NCBI RefSeq assembly: GCF_019343495.1
Contig: NZ_CP072549.1
Coordinates: forward strand, 620,001-684,000
Direction: 5' to 3'
From: Acinetobacter lwoffii
Lineage (GTDB): Bacteria; Pseudomonadota; Gammaproteobacteria; Pseudomonadales; Moraxellaceae
Length of the DNA: 64,000 bases
Part shown: positions 8,158 to 18,080 of the stretch, one piece after another
Layout of the letters: every line of letters begins with the position of its first letter
Numbering within the stretch: position 1 is the first letter of the stretch
Notes under the pieces: model-generated
The model's database searches: none
Seen by the model: only the letters and a program-made list of their open reading frames with translations
What the model was told of the DNA's origin: nothing
Translations under genes and position numbers: made by a program

Positions 8158-8634
8158 TCACATATTTGGATATTCGACCCAGCGATAGCTATTGATCTTA
8201 ATCTCCCGGACATGATGAAAGCTTGACCAGATTAACTGGCTACCTTTGGTCCATTTTAAAGCTCGAATACGCGAATCCACCTGCTGTATTTCCTCAGGTG
8301 AGGCCGGACGTAAAGGCTCAATTTCTGCATATAAGCGTACTCCTGGATAACGCTTAAATTTACCTTTAAGCAACGCATGAAACCAAAACATTTTGCTACT
8401 GTTCACAGCCTGTATACAGGCCATCGGCTGATGCTGCAAATTCTCAGAAAAAGTAGTGGAATAAGTATCAAAAAAGAAACCCGTACTGGTCTTTTTGTTG
8501 AGGAATACGGTTCCGATCGGAGTAATACTAGGAAAGCCTTTGGAGTTGACTGTTGCAATAGAGCAATGCATGGCGGCCCGTTGTGCATCAGCGACCACCC
8601 GGCGAATCTGTTGCCATTCATTATCAGAAATCAT
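8158..8634 (-). CDS. Pyridoxamine 5'-phosphate oxidase-family protein
   Basis: A 158-residue split-barrel flavin-binding-type protein. The conserved core is seen in MHCSIATVNSKGFPSITPIGTVFL near residues 22-45, followed by a strand that carries the TGFFFDTYSTTFSENL segment. Family members bind FMN, F420 or haem and carry out small reductions or oxidations; this one is too short and divergent to be the PdxH enzyme itself. It stands alone on the minus strand. Function not assigned beyond the fold. Confidence 0.75.
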   Translation of the reverse strand: MISDNEWQQIRRVVADAQRAAMHCSIATVNSKGFPSITPIGTVFLNKKTSTGFFFDTYSTTFSENLQHQPMACIQAVNSSKMFWFHALLKGKFKRYPGVRLYAEIEPLRPASPEEIQQVDSRIRALKWTKGSQLIWSSFHHVREIKINSYRWVEYPNM

Positions 8635-8751
8635 GCCTTGATTCTCTTATTATTTTTATAAATTTTATAACAAGTTACCCAGCTCGGCATTGCCTGAAAA
8701 AACTGAAGCTACGGCAGTTTGATCAATCTAAATCGTTATTCAGATTATAAA

Positions 8752-8779
8752 AAAGAGCCCCATAGGCTCTTTAAAAAAT
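8752..8779. terminator. Terminator between two minus-strand genes
   Basis: AAAGAGCC (8752-8759) and GGCTCTTT (8765-8772) form a perfect 8-bp stem. On the minus strand the stem is followed by a T-rich run, so it terminates the gene that ends at 8794. Confidence 0.85.
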
Positions 8780-8793
8780 GCAAAACTCGGCGA

Positions 8794-9231
8794 TTAGCCA
8801 TCGTATTCGACATAATCCCATAAGTTTAAACGTGCTTTAATTTCCTGACGGATCTCGGGCAACATCGGCAAAAGAGTGCCATCAATCCATAAGCTCAATG
8901 CTTGGGCAGAGAGTACTTGCTGCAGTTCATCGACCAGTTGTGCACCTTTCAACATAATACCGGTCTCATCAGTGGCTTCGGTTTCTACACCTTTAAATAA
9001 AACCTGTAATTCATAACCGCTATCCTGAATCAGCCATTCCAGTTCAAGTTGAATATTTTCACTGGATTTCAAAACTACCTGTCCCTCGACCGTATCGGAG
9101 TCGGACAGACAGTCATGTTCCACACGAATTTTGGCCAAATACCATTCTTGCTGGGATAAATCATGGAGAGTTTTTACAGGCGTCAGAATATCACTGAACT
9201 TAAACTGACGGCTTAAATCAAAAAATTGCAT
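8794..9231 (-). CDS. Hypothetical protein, acidic, 145 residues
   Basis: I do not recognise this family. The protein is acidic, with no signal peptide, membrane segment or cysteine motif. It begins MQFFDLSRQFKFSDIL and alternates beta-strand-like stretches (EGQVVLKSSENIQLELEW) with a C-terminal helix and ends WDYVEYDG. The codon use matches its neighbours. It has its own terminator, so it is likely a single-gene unit expressed from the region 9232-9398. Confidence 0.7.
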   Translation of the reverse strand: MQFFDLSRQFKFSDILTPVKTLHDLSQQEWYLAKIRVEHDCLSDSDTVEGQVVLKSSENIQLELEWLIQDSGYELQVLFKGVETEATDETGIMLKGAQLVDELQQVLSAQALSLWIDGTLLPMLPEIRQEIKARLNLWDYVEYDG

Positions 9232-9398
9232 GGGAGTGGAGGGCGAACAATCGCAAAATACGAGAAAAGTGTAATTCTAAAGTAAGCGCAATCGACTGTA
9301 AAACCTTTTAAAAGATGATCGGACTAAGTTAGGTTAATCGGCTATTCTCGAAATACGGGCTTTTCATAGCATGTAATTTTAAGGTCACTCCAATGTCA

Positions 9399-12189
<2,791 letters not shown>

Positions 12190-12205
12190 GCTGTTTTAAT
12201 CTAAA

Positions 12206-12233
12206 AAAGACCGGTATTAAACCGGTCTTTTTT
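12206..12233 (+). terminator. Terminator after adhC
   Basis: AAAGACCGGT (12206-12215) and ACCGGTCTTT (12221-12230) form a 10-bp perfect stem with the loop ATTAA, followed by more T. Confidence 0.95.
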
Positions 12234-12397
12234 ATGCGGCTTTCACCTGATTCAGGATACATTAGTGCATGAAAGCCTCACAGAGAGTCACTGAAACAAC
12301 ACACGCCTGCTAATGTCATTACATGCCAGATGCTTATATTAAATAGGACGTATGAAAATACGTGCTAAAACCATTTTAAAGAATAAGGATAAGCTCT

Positions 12398-12928
12398 ATG
12401 TCGAATGATAATTTTGATCGTGATTTAATTAAGAATGCGCCTAAAGATGTCCGCGATGATTTGAATGCCGATCCAATTACTGGTGAACCTGGCGCGCATC
12501 CTGTGGGTACAGGTGTCGGTGCCGCAGGTGGTGCAGCGGCAGGTGCAGCCATTGGTGCTGCAGGCGGTCCAGTGGGTGTCGCTGTCGGTGGTGTAGTTGG
12601 TGCGGTTGTTGGCGGTCTGGCAGGTAAAGGTGTAGGCGAAGCTATAAATCCAACAGAAGAACAGGCTTACTGGCGTGATAATTCGATCAATACGCCATAT
12701 TATTCAGATGCCCGTACTACTTATAGCGATCTGGATTATGACCGTGATTATGATACGGCCTATCGAGTTGGTTATGAAAACCGTGGCAGCTATGATGCCC
12801 ATACCCGTTTTGAAGACGTAGAACCTGATTTGAGACTGAAATGGGAACAAATGAAAGGCGAATCACGTTTAAACTGGGAACAGGCTAAATTTGCAGTGCG
12901 TGATGCCTGGAATCGTGTTTCACGTTAA
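12398..12928 (+). CDS. Glycine-zipper-domain protein
   Basis: A 176-residue protein with a glycine-zipper block at about residues 38-84, built from GxxxG steps (GAAGGAAAGAAIGAAGGPVG and onward), which is a membrane-inserting or helix-packing segment. There is no signal peptide. After it comes a Tyr/Asp-rich segment (YSDLDYDRDYDTAYR) and a charged C-terminal helix with two RLNWEQ/RLKWEQ repeats. Such proteins in Acinetobacter are often stress-related or envelope-associated; no function is proven. It is a single gene, and ATAAGGATAAGCTCT precedes the ATG. Confidence 0.8.
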   Translation: MSNDNFDRDLIKNAPKDVRDDLNADPITGEPGAHPVGTGVGAAGGAAAGAAIGAAGGPVGVAVGGVVGAVVGGLAGKGVGEAINPTEEQAYWRDNSINTPYYSDARTTYSDLDYDRDYDTAYRVGYENRGSYDAHTRFEDVEPDLRLKWEQMKGESRLNWEQAKFAVRDAWNRVSR

Positions 12929-12962
12929 TTTTTAATCTTCGGATTAAAGAGAAGTTTCTATG

Positions 12963-12994
12963 GTAAAACCCGCGATAAGTTTGTGGGTTTTTAC
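12963..12994 (+). terminator. Probable terminator after the glycine-zipper gene
   Basis: GTAAAACCC (12963-12971) can pair with GGGTTTTTAC (12985-12994) with one bulge. The T run is part of the second arm, so this is a moderate call. Confidence 0.55.
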
Positions 12995-13077
12995 CACTTT
13001 TAGTGATACATCTCTCGGTTTGATGAATCGATAAATAAAAGTAGAAAAGTTAATAAATATTTTTTTATATTTAATGC

Positions 13078-13106
13078 TTGTCAAATGATCACAGAGCGCG
13101 TATTTT
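13078..13106 (+). promoter_or_regulatory. Sigma-70-type promoter of the aroG leader
   Basis: TTGTCA at 13078-13083 and TATTTT at 13101-13106 are separated by exactly 17 bases. The predicted transcript start, near 13113, lies about 27 bases before the first leader-peptide start codon. This spacing makes a long transcribed leader of about 340 bases before aroG. Confidence 0.6.
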
Positions 13107-13139
13107 AATTTCAGAATCACATTTTATGAAAGACATAAC

Positions 13140-13196
13140 ATGTTAAAGCAACCTATCATTTCAAACGCATATTTTTATTTCTGGCAGTTTAGCTAA
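13140..13196 (+). CDS. Leader peptide 1, aromatic-rich (attenuation of aroG)
   Basis: A short frame of 18 codons reads MLKQPIISNAYFYFWQFS and stop. Six of its last eight residues are aromatic: Tyr11, Phe12, Tyr13, Phe14, Trp15 and Phe17. GAAAG at 13128-13132 lies seven bases before the ATG as a weak ribosome binding site. The stop codon overlaps the first arm of an RNA hairpin series that ends in a terminator at 13244-13273, the textbook arrangement for ribosome-mediated attenuation. The peptide senses supply of charged Phe, Tyr and Trp tRNA. It is too short for usual gene finders. Confidence rests on composition and position. Confidence 0.8.
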   Translation: MLKQPIISNAYFYFWQFS

Positions 13197-13273
13197 TTGC
13201 CTGAACGCGTTTGGGCAATGAAAAGGTTGCCCACCAGTTTATACCTGATCGGCAACCCTGATCAGGTTTTTTT
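13196..13273 (+). promoter_or_regulatory. Attenuator: competing hairpins and terminator before aroG
   Basis: Five pairing segments are visible. A is ATTGCC (13196-13201), B is GGGCAAT (13213-13219), C is GGTTGCCC (13225-13232), D is GGCAACC (13251-13257), and E/E' is CCTGATC (13244-13250) with GATCAGG (13260-13266), followed by seven T. A can pair with B, B with C (GGGCAA/TTGCCC), and C with D (seven pairs). The C:D pairing is incompatible with the E:E' terminator. A ribosome stalled at the Tyr/Phe/Trp codons would leave A free, so A:B then C:D form and the terminator is blocked. A ribosome at the stop codon masks A, so B:C forms and the terminator can fold. Folding energies were not computed. 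Confidence 0.72.
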
Positions 13274-13309
13274 ATGCCTTTCATTTTTTTACAATATTTG
13301 GAGACAGCC

Positions 13310-13414
13310 ATGACAAACTTTAACTATTCATACTTTAACAACTTTTATTGGTCTTATTTTAGTCAGCTAATGACACTCACAACACCTTCGATTAGACCCA
13401 TAACGCTCAAATAA
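13310..13414 (+). CDS. Leader peptide 2, aromatic-rich, between attenuator and aroG
   Basis: A second short frame of 34 codons begins MTNFNYSYFNNFYWSYF. Nine of its first 17 residues are Phe, Tyr or Trp, and the rest are mostly Asn and Ser. The second half (SQLMTLTTPS and on) is ordinary. It has a good ribosome binding site, GGAG at 13300-13303, six bases before the ATG, stronger than that of leader 1. It ends 36 bases before the aroG start and is followed by a 7-bp hairpin. It would let translation sense aromatic amino acid supply a second time, after the terminator. A gene this short with this composition by chance is unlikely, but expression is not proven. Confidence 0.72.
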   Translation: MTNFNYSYFNNFYWSYFSQLMTLTTPSIRPITLK

Positions 13415-13420
13415 AAGTTT

Positions 13421-13437
13421 GGACTGATTGTCAGTCC
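13421..13437 (+). promoter_or_regulatory. Hairpin directly before the aroG ribosome binding site
   Basis: GGACTGA (13421-13427) pairs perfectly with TCAGTCC (13431-13437) around the loop TTG. The aroG ribosome binding site, AGGA at 13439-13442, starts two bases later. There is no T run, so it is not a terminator. It may hinder or organise ribosome loading depending on translation of leader peptide 2. Confidence 0.5.
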
Positions 13438-13450
13438 CAGGATTAAAGTC

Positions 13451-14500
13451 ATGAATACCTCAAATACATCACAACAACATCATGCTGAAAGCATTTTAAC
13501 TTTACCCCAGCAGCTTAAGCAACAATTGCCACTGTCTCCGCAATTGGCCAGCCAAGTCGCTGAACATCGTCAAACCATTCAAAATATATTAGAAGACAAG
13601 GATCATCGTTTAATGGTGGTCACCGGCCCATGTTCCATTCATGATGAAGCTTCCGCGCTAGACTATGCAGAAAAATTAAAACAGCTTCAGTCACAGCTAT
13701 CTGATCAGATTTTCCTGGTGATGCGTGCTTATATCGAAAAACCACGGACTACCGTAGGCTGGAAAGGTTTCCTTTACGATCCAAATCTGGATGGTTCATC
13801 CAATATGCAATTGGGCTTGGAAAAATCCCGTGACTTATACCTCAAAATCATTGCAATGGGTCTGCCGATTGCCTCTGAAATCCTCAGTCCGATGGCAACC
13901 GCATATTTCGATGACTTACTAGGTTGGGGGGCGATTGGCGCACGTACTAGCGAATCGCAAATTCATCGCGAAATTTCCAGCCATATGCCATATAGCATTG
14001 GTTTCAAAAATGGTACTGACGGTTCGATTCAAATTGCTCTGGATGCCATTCAGTCTGCCTCTCATCCGCATCAATTCCTGGGGATGAGCCAGTCTGGTTT
14101 ACCATGCATTTTACACTCGCAAGGTAATCCTAAAGCACATTTGATTTTACGTGGCTCGAATAGCGGACCAAATTATCAATTGTCAGAAATTGAGAAAATC
14201 CGCGCCAAACATCAGATCGACTTACCCGCATTGGTGATTGACTGTAGTCATGGCAATAGCTCAAAAAATCCGATGCTGCAGCCTGAAGTACTGGAGCAGA
14301 TCGTGGCAGAACGCTTACAGACCAATGTTCGTGGTGTAATGCTAGAAAGTCATCTTGTTGACGGGAATCAAAAAATTTCTGAGCAAATGACTTATGGTCA
14401 GTCAGTCACTGATGGATGTCTGGGCTGGAAAAAAACCGAACAACTATTGTTAAATATGACTGACTCACTACGAATTGAAGGTTTGAAGCGTAGTGCTTAA
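13451..14500 (+). CDS. aroG: 3-deoxy-7-phosphoheptulonate (DAHP) synthase, class I
   Basis: A 349-residue class I DAHP synthase, first enzyme of the shikimate route: phosphoenolpyruvate plus erythrose 4-phosphate give DAHP. The metal-site motif GPCSIH lies at 59-64 with Cys61, and EKPRTTVGWKG near 100-110 and the late DCSHGNSSKNP motif are intact. The length matches AroG/AroF/AroH. Which aromatic amino acid inhibits it allosterically cannot be told from sequence here. The gene is alone, behind a leader of about 340 bases with two Phe/Tyr/Trp-rich peptides. This suggests transcriptional and perhaps translational control by all three aromatic amino acids. The symbol aroG is used for the family; aroF would be equally defensible. 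Confidence 0.93.
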   Translation: MNTSNTSQQHHAESILTLPQQLKQQLPLSPQLASQVAEHRQTIQNILEDKDHRLMVVTGPCSIHDEASALDYAEKLKQLQSQLSDQIFLVMRAYIEKPRTTVGWKGFLYDPNLDGSSNMQLGLEKSRDLYLKIIAMGLPIASEILSPMATAYFDDLLGWGAIGARTSESQIHREISSHMPYSIGFKNGTDGSIQIALDAIQSASHPHQFLGMSQSGLPCILHSQGNPKAHLILRGSNSGPNYQLSEIEKIRAKHQIDLPALVIDCSHGNSSKNPMLQPEVLEQIVAERLQTNVRGVMLESHLVDGNQKISEQMTYGQSVTDGCLGWKKTEQLLLNMTDSLRIEGLKRSA

Positions 14501-14510
14501 AACTGAATGA

Positions 14511-14588
14511 TGTCTTTCCTCAATTGATTGGGGAAAGACAGAATCGGATGAAGCTGATCAGTGCATCTCCCAGATGCTTAAATCAGCT
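14511..14588. other. Inverted repeats after aroG
   Basis: TGTCTTTCC (14511-14519) pairs with GGAAAGACA (14532-14540) just after the aroG stop. A nested cruciform follows: AGCTGAT (14552-14558) with ATCAGCT (14582-14588) around GCATCT (14563-14568) with AGATGC (14572-14577). Neither is followed by a T run, so they are weak terminators at best and may be RNA 3'-end structures. Confidence 0.5.
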
Positions 14589-14745
14589 CATCAGAGCGTT
14601 TGAAAATAAAAATAATGATTAGAACGATTTTATAAATTGAATAAAAATAATTAAATTAAAAAATAAACAATAACAATAATTTATTAGAGATTTTGCTCCA
14701 GCTCATTCTATACGGCTGACCAGTCATGATCTCAGGAATCTCGAT

Positions 14746-14939
14746 ATGTATACAACCGAATTGCTCGATGAAGCACGTAAATTTATGCACCATATGCTAA
14801 GCGTAATACGGACTCCAATAATGAACTGCGCTTGCAAATCAAATTGAAAAGTAATCGTCTTAACCCAGTTTTGCAGGCGGAAAGTACTCAAATATCTATG
14901 CTTGAGCAGTCTAGATCACGCACACTTTCTACCGATTAA
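14746..14939 (+). pseudogene. pilU remnant with large internal deletion
   Basis: The frame from 14746 starts MYTTELLDEARKFMHHMLS, closely matching the first residues of the intact PilU at 20700 (MFTAELLDEAKKFMHHMLT). Near 14800 it jumps, in another frame, to a stretch reading RNTDSNNELRLQIKLKSNR, which matches residues about 348-366 of the intact protein. It then continues with a divergent tail to a stop at 14937-14939. About 1 kb encoding the whole ATPase core is missing. The nucleotide sequence differs from the intact copy, so this is a decayed paralogue or foreign allele, not a recent duplicate. Confidence 0.8.
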
Positions 14940-14974
14940 TACTGAGGATCTGGGCAACGCATAATTTGGCTAAA

Positions 14975-15059
14975 AACGTATGGCCAATGTCACTTTTAAT
15001 GTTAGGTGGCATAATCAATGCCAGAGTCTGAAAGCGGATATTTCTATTTTGGACTTACA
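14975..15059. mobile_element. Orphan end of an IS1202/ISNCY-type element
   Basis: On the minus strand the sequence from 15059 begins TGTAAGTCCAAAATAGAAAT, nearly the same as the end of the element at 16552-18034 (TGTAACTCCAAAATAGAAAT). It diverges after about 25 bases, although a second subterminal AAAAGTGACATT-type motif is present. No transposase remains. It ends five bases (AGGGC) before the next IS. The inner boundary is uncertain. Confidence 0.55.
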
Positions 15060-15064
15060 AGGGC

Positions 15065-16546
15065 TGTTATTCACCAATTAAAATGTTTATGCGATAAACC
15101 ATTTAAAATGTCCTGTTTTTAACCACAAGAGTCAAGCACAGGATTTAACTTTCTTTGTTCAATAACAGCTTTCTGAGCTTTACGACTCGGCATACTTTTC
15201 TTGAGACGGGAACGTTTATTCTGTTTTTCCAACTCTTCATGCTGTTGCTGAATATGTGCCAGAACTGTACCTAACCGTTTATTCTCAACGATCTCATTCT
15301 GCTGTAGCCCAGCTAATTTATTGAAAATGCTGTAGTTGAGCTTTCGTCCCTCGTGCATGAGGGCCACAGTCCCATCCGGGTACTCCAGAAATGAAATATA
15401 TTGCCCAACAAGCTTATGATTCAGCTCTGTCGGTTCAAGCAGATAAATACATTTGTCATAGGTCAGGGTCAGATTCTTGGTGACCTTACGCGGTTCCTGC
15501 CAGGTAAAAATATCATCCAGTTCAAGATGAGATTCGGTTAATGGCCGATGTAAATTCTTTGAGTTTCGCGCACACTTGGCAAACTTCTGATTGAAATGCT
15601 CAATAAAGCAGGGCAGCCAGGCATTTGCCTCGGCAATTGAACAGATACCTTCTAGGCGCATTTCCTTGATCAGGCGATCCTGGAGTGTTCTATTGGCACG
15701 TTCCACACGGCCTTTGGCCTGGGGTGAGTTGGCGAAGATAATATCAATATTTAACTCATTCAGAATCCGCCCAAATTACGTGATCTGGCTATCTTGGCTC
15801 GATTTCTGATTCACTCGGAATACCGAGTGTTTATCGCTATAAAACGCTAAAGGCTTGCCGTATTGCTCAATGTAGGCTCGGGTTGAAAGCATATAATCAA
15901 AGGTCGTTTCAGCCTCACAAAAGCGCAGATGCAACAGCTTTCCAGTGGCGTCATCGATATAAACCAGCAAGCAGCATTTGGAAGCTCGACCTTCAAACCA
16001 GTCATGATATGAGCCATCGATCTGGATCAGCTCACCGAAGCAATCACGGTTGTATCGAGGCTGATATGGACGTTTCAGGCGCTTGGATCGAGGAATCCAG
16101 AGGTCATTTGCAGTCATCCAGCGACGAACCGTTTCTACCGGGATATGCAGGCCAAACATGCTGCTGAGCTTCTCATGAGCCAATGTAGGACCAAAGCCAA
16201 GTAAATGTTCAGAAATAATGGAAAGACATTCTGATTTTAACAGGACGTCATGGCGACGATGACCCAGTTGACCACGACTGGCATGTGCCATACCTGAGAC
16301 ACCATCTTGATTGAGCTTCTGCAATAACCGGGTAATTTGACGGGTGGAAAGATTCAGGATTTCAGCAGCACGGACCTGGGTAATACGATGATCTCTAACG
16401 TCTTGCAGAACTGCAAGACGTTGAATTTCTTTATCAGACATAGTGATCAGCATCTATATTTTATATCCAGTCCATGGTGATAAAAACCATCATAAACCAG
16501 ACATTTTTATTGGTGAGAATATAGACACTTTAAATGGGTTCTAACA
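15065..16546 (-). mobile_element. IS1202/ISNCY-type insertion sequence A (inactive)
   Basis: A 1482-bp element. The right end begins TGTTATTCACCAATTAAAATG at 15065, and the left end is the complement of TGTTAGAACCCATTTAAAG at 16546. Both carry a subterminal TCACCAAT-AAAATGT motif. Its single transposase gene carries a nonsense codon. It is separated by five bases, AACAC, from element B in the same orientation. Flanks of A alone (AGGGC and AACAC) do not match. AGGGC recurs after B (18035-18039), as if A-AACAC-B had entered as one unit. Confidence 0.8.
15119..16453 (-). pseudogene. IS element A transposase, interrupted by an in-frame stop
   Basis: A DDE transposase of the IS1202/ISNCY type (N-terminal helix-turn-helix, then an rve-like catalytic core). 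Codon 226 is TAA (complement at 15776-15778), where the hybrid element at 18797 has CAA in the same context, so a single C-to-T change stops the protein after 225 residues. The frame stays open beyond it to 15119. The truncated protein keeps Asp146 and Asp207 but loses the catalytic Glu251, so it should be inactive. The C-terminus NPVLDSCG differs from that of elements B and the hybrid. Confidence 0.88.
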
Positions 16547-16551
16547 AACAC

Positions 16552-18034
16552 TGTTATTCCCAAGTAGAAATGTCCTACCTAATAACCAAATAGAAATGTC
16601 CTATATGGACATTTCCAAGTCAAGCACAGGATTCAGATTTCGTTGTTGAATTGCTGTTTTCTGTGCACGTCTGCTTGGCATCTTTTGAGAACGATTACGT
16701 TTGTTTTGCTGTTCCAGTTCTTCATGCTGTTGTTGAATATGCAGCAATACAGAACTTAAACGTTTATTCTCAACAATCTCTCGCTGGTTAAGCTGACTTA
16801 ATTTATCGAAGATGCTGTAATTGATCTTCCGTCCTTCATGCATGATCGCTACAGTACCATCCGGATATTCTAGAAACTCAAGATATTTACCGATCAGCTT
16901 CTGATTTTCTTGGATATTATCCAGAATATATACACATTTATCATAAGTAATGGTCAGGCTATTGGTGACTCTGCGGGGTTCACGCCAAGTAAAAATATCA
17001 TCTAATTCTTCAGCTGTTTCAGTGACAGTCCGGTGGAGATCCTTAGGATTAAAGGCCATCTTGGCAAATTTACGATTAAATTGCTCAATAAAGCAGGGCA
17101 GCCAGGCATTGGCATCTGCAATCGAACTGATAGCTTCTAAGCGCATCTCCTTAATCAGACGATCCTGAAGCGTTCTATTGGCTCGTTCTACACGTCCTTT
17201 GGCCTGTGGTGAATTGGCGAAGATGATATCGATATTGAGCGTACTGAGTACTCGCCCAAATTGGGTAATCTTGGTGTCTTTCTTGCTGCTTTGATTTACC
17301 CTAAAGACTGAATGTTTGTCGCTGTAAAACGCTAAGGGCTTACCGTGCTGTTCAACATACAAACGTGTCGAAATCATATAGTCAAAGGTTGATTCTGACT
17401 CACAGAAGCGTAAATGCTGTAATTTGCCTGTGGCATCATCAATAAACACCAGCAGACAGCATTTAGCAGCACGCCCTTCGAACCAGTCATGGTGAGAGCC
17501 ATCAATCTGGATCAGTTCACCATAGCAATCCCGGTTATATCGAGGCTGATATGGGCGTTTCAGGCGCTTGGCGCGAGGAATCCACAAGTCGGCTGCAATC
17601 ATCCAAGAACGCAGGGTTTCTACTGAAAGATCGAATCCATGTACGGTGGTGAGCTTTTCATGCGCTAAAGTGGGTCCGAAACCATGGAGTTGGTCAGAAA
17701 CAATATTGAGGCACTTGAGTCTGAGTTCTTCAGGAAGTTTGGAATTGCTGGTTTGGCCACGACCGGCATGGGCTAATGCAGCTGGACCTTGAGCTTTGTA
17801 TTTCTGCAGTAAGCGTCTGATCTGACGTTCTGAGATATGAAGTAGCTGAGCAGCCTGGGATTGAGTTATGCGTTGATCGCAGATTTCCTGCAAGACCGAC
17901 AATCGTTTAAGTTCTTTATCCGACATAGACACCAACATATCAAACCGTCCGCTTCGATAATCGCAAAAGCGCATATTCTAAAAGCGGACATTTTTACTTT
18001 GGAGAAACCGGACATTTCTATTTTGGAGTTACAA
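16552..18034 (-). mobile_element. IS1202/ISNCY-type insertion sequence B
   Basis: An element of about 1482 bp. The ends are TGTTATTCCCAAGTAGAAAT at 16552 and, on the other strand, TGTAACTCCAAAATAGAAAT from 18033. They share TGT, then TCC, AA and TAGAAATGTCC as imperfect inverted repeats. Further AAATGTCC copies lie inside each end, typical of this group. The right boundary is 18033 or 18034. If it is 18034, the next five bases, AGGGC, match those before element A, and they end exactly where a pdif XerC half begins (18040). Confidence 0.82.
16601..17938 (-). CDS. IS element B transposase, IS1202/ISNCY type
   Basis: A 445-residue transposase. The N-terminal helix-turn-helix (ITQSQAAQLLHISERQIRRLLQ, split here only by description) is at about 24-45. 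The catalytic triad is Asp146 in QIDGSHHDWFEG, Asp207 in SDKHSVFR and Glu251 in GRVERANRTLQDR. The frame is open 12 codons further to 17974. I use the ATG at 17938 since MLVSMSDKEL aligns with the MLITMSDKEI start of the related copies and gives the same length. The ORF is intact, so the element may be mobile. The C-terminal 40 residues are identical to those of the hybrid element. Confidence 0.9.
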   Translation of the reverse strand: MLVSMSDKELKRLSVLQEICDQRITQSQAAQLLHISERQIRRLLQKYKAQGPAALAHAGRGQTSNSKLPEELRLKCLNIVSDQLHGFGPTLAHEKLTTVHGFDLSVETLRSWMIAADLWIPRAKRLKRPYQPRYNRDCYGELIQIDGSHHDWFEGRAAKCCLLVFIDDATGKLQHLRFCESESTFDYMISTRLYVEQHGKPLAFYSDKHSVFRVNQSSKKDTKITQFGRVLSTLNIDIIFANSPQAKGRVERANRTLQDRLIKEMRLEAISSIADANAWLPCFIEQFNRKFAKMAFNPKDLHRTVTETAEELDDIFTWREPRRVTNSLTITYDKCVYILDNIQENQKLIGKYLEFLEYPDGTVAIMHEGRKINYSIFDKLSQLNQREIVENKRLSSVLLHIQQQHEELEQQNKRNRSQKMPSRRAQKTAIQQRNLNPVLDLEMSI

Positions 18035-18039
18035 AGGGC

Positions 18040-18067
18040 CTTTCGTATAATCGCCATTATGTTAAAT
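18040..18067 (+). other. pdif site 1 (XerC/XerD recombination site)
   Basis: A 28-bp site: XerC half CTTTCGTATAA (18040-18050), six-base centre TCGCCA, XerD half TTATGTTAAAT (18057-18067). It differs from the Acinetobacter pdif consensus halves ATTTCGTATAA and TTATGTTAAAT by one base. The XerD half faces the gene at 18081. Element B ends five or six bases outside the XerC half. Confidence 0.88.
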
Positions 18068-18080
18068 GGCACTAAGCATA

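Noticed and set aside
15119..16453. Two separate transposase genes in element A
   Set aside because: The break is one nonsense codon (CAA to TAA) in a single frame, not two genes or a programmed frameshift.
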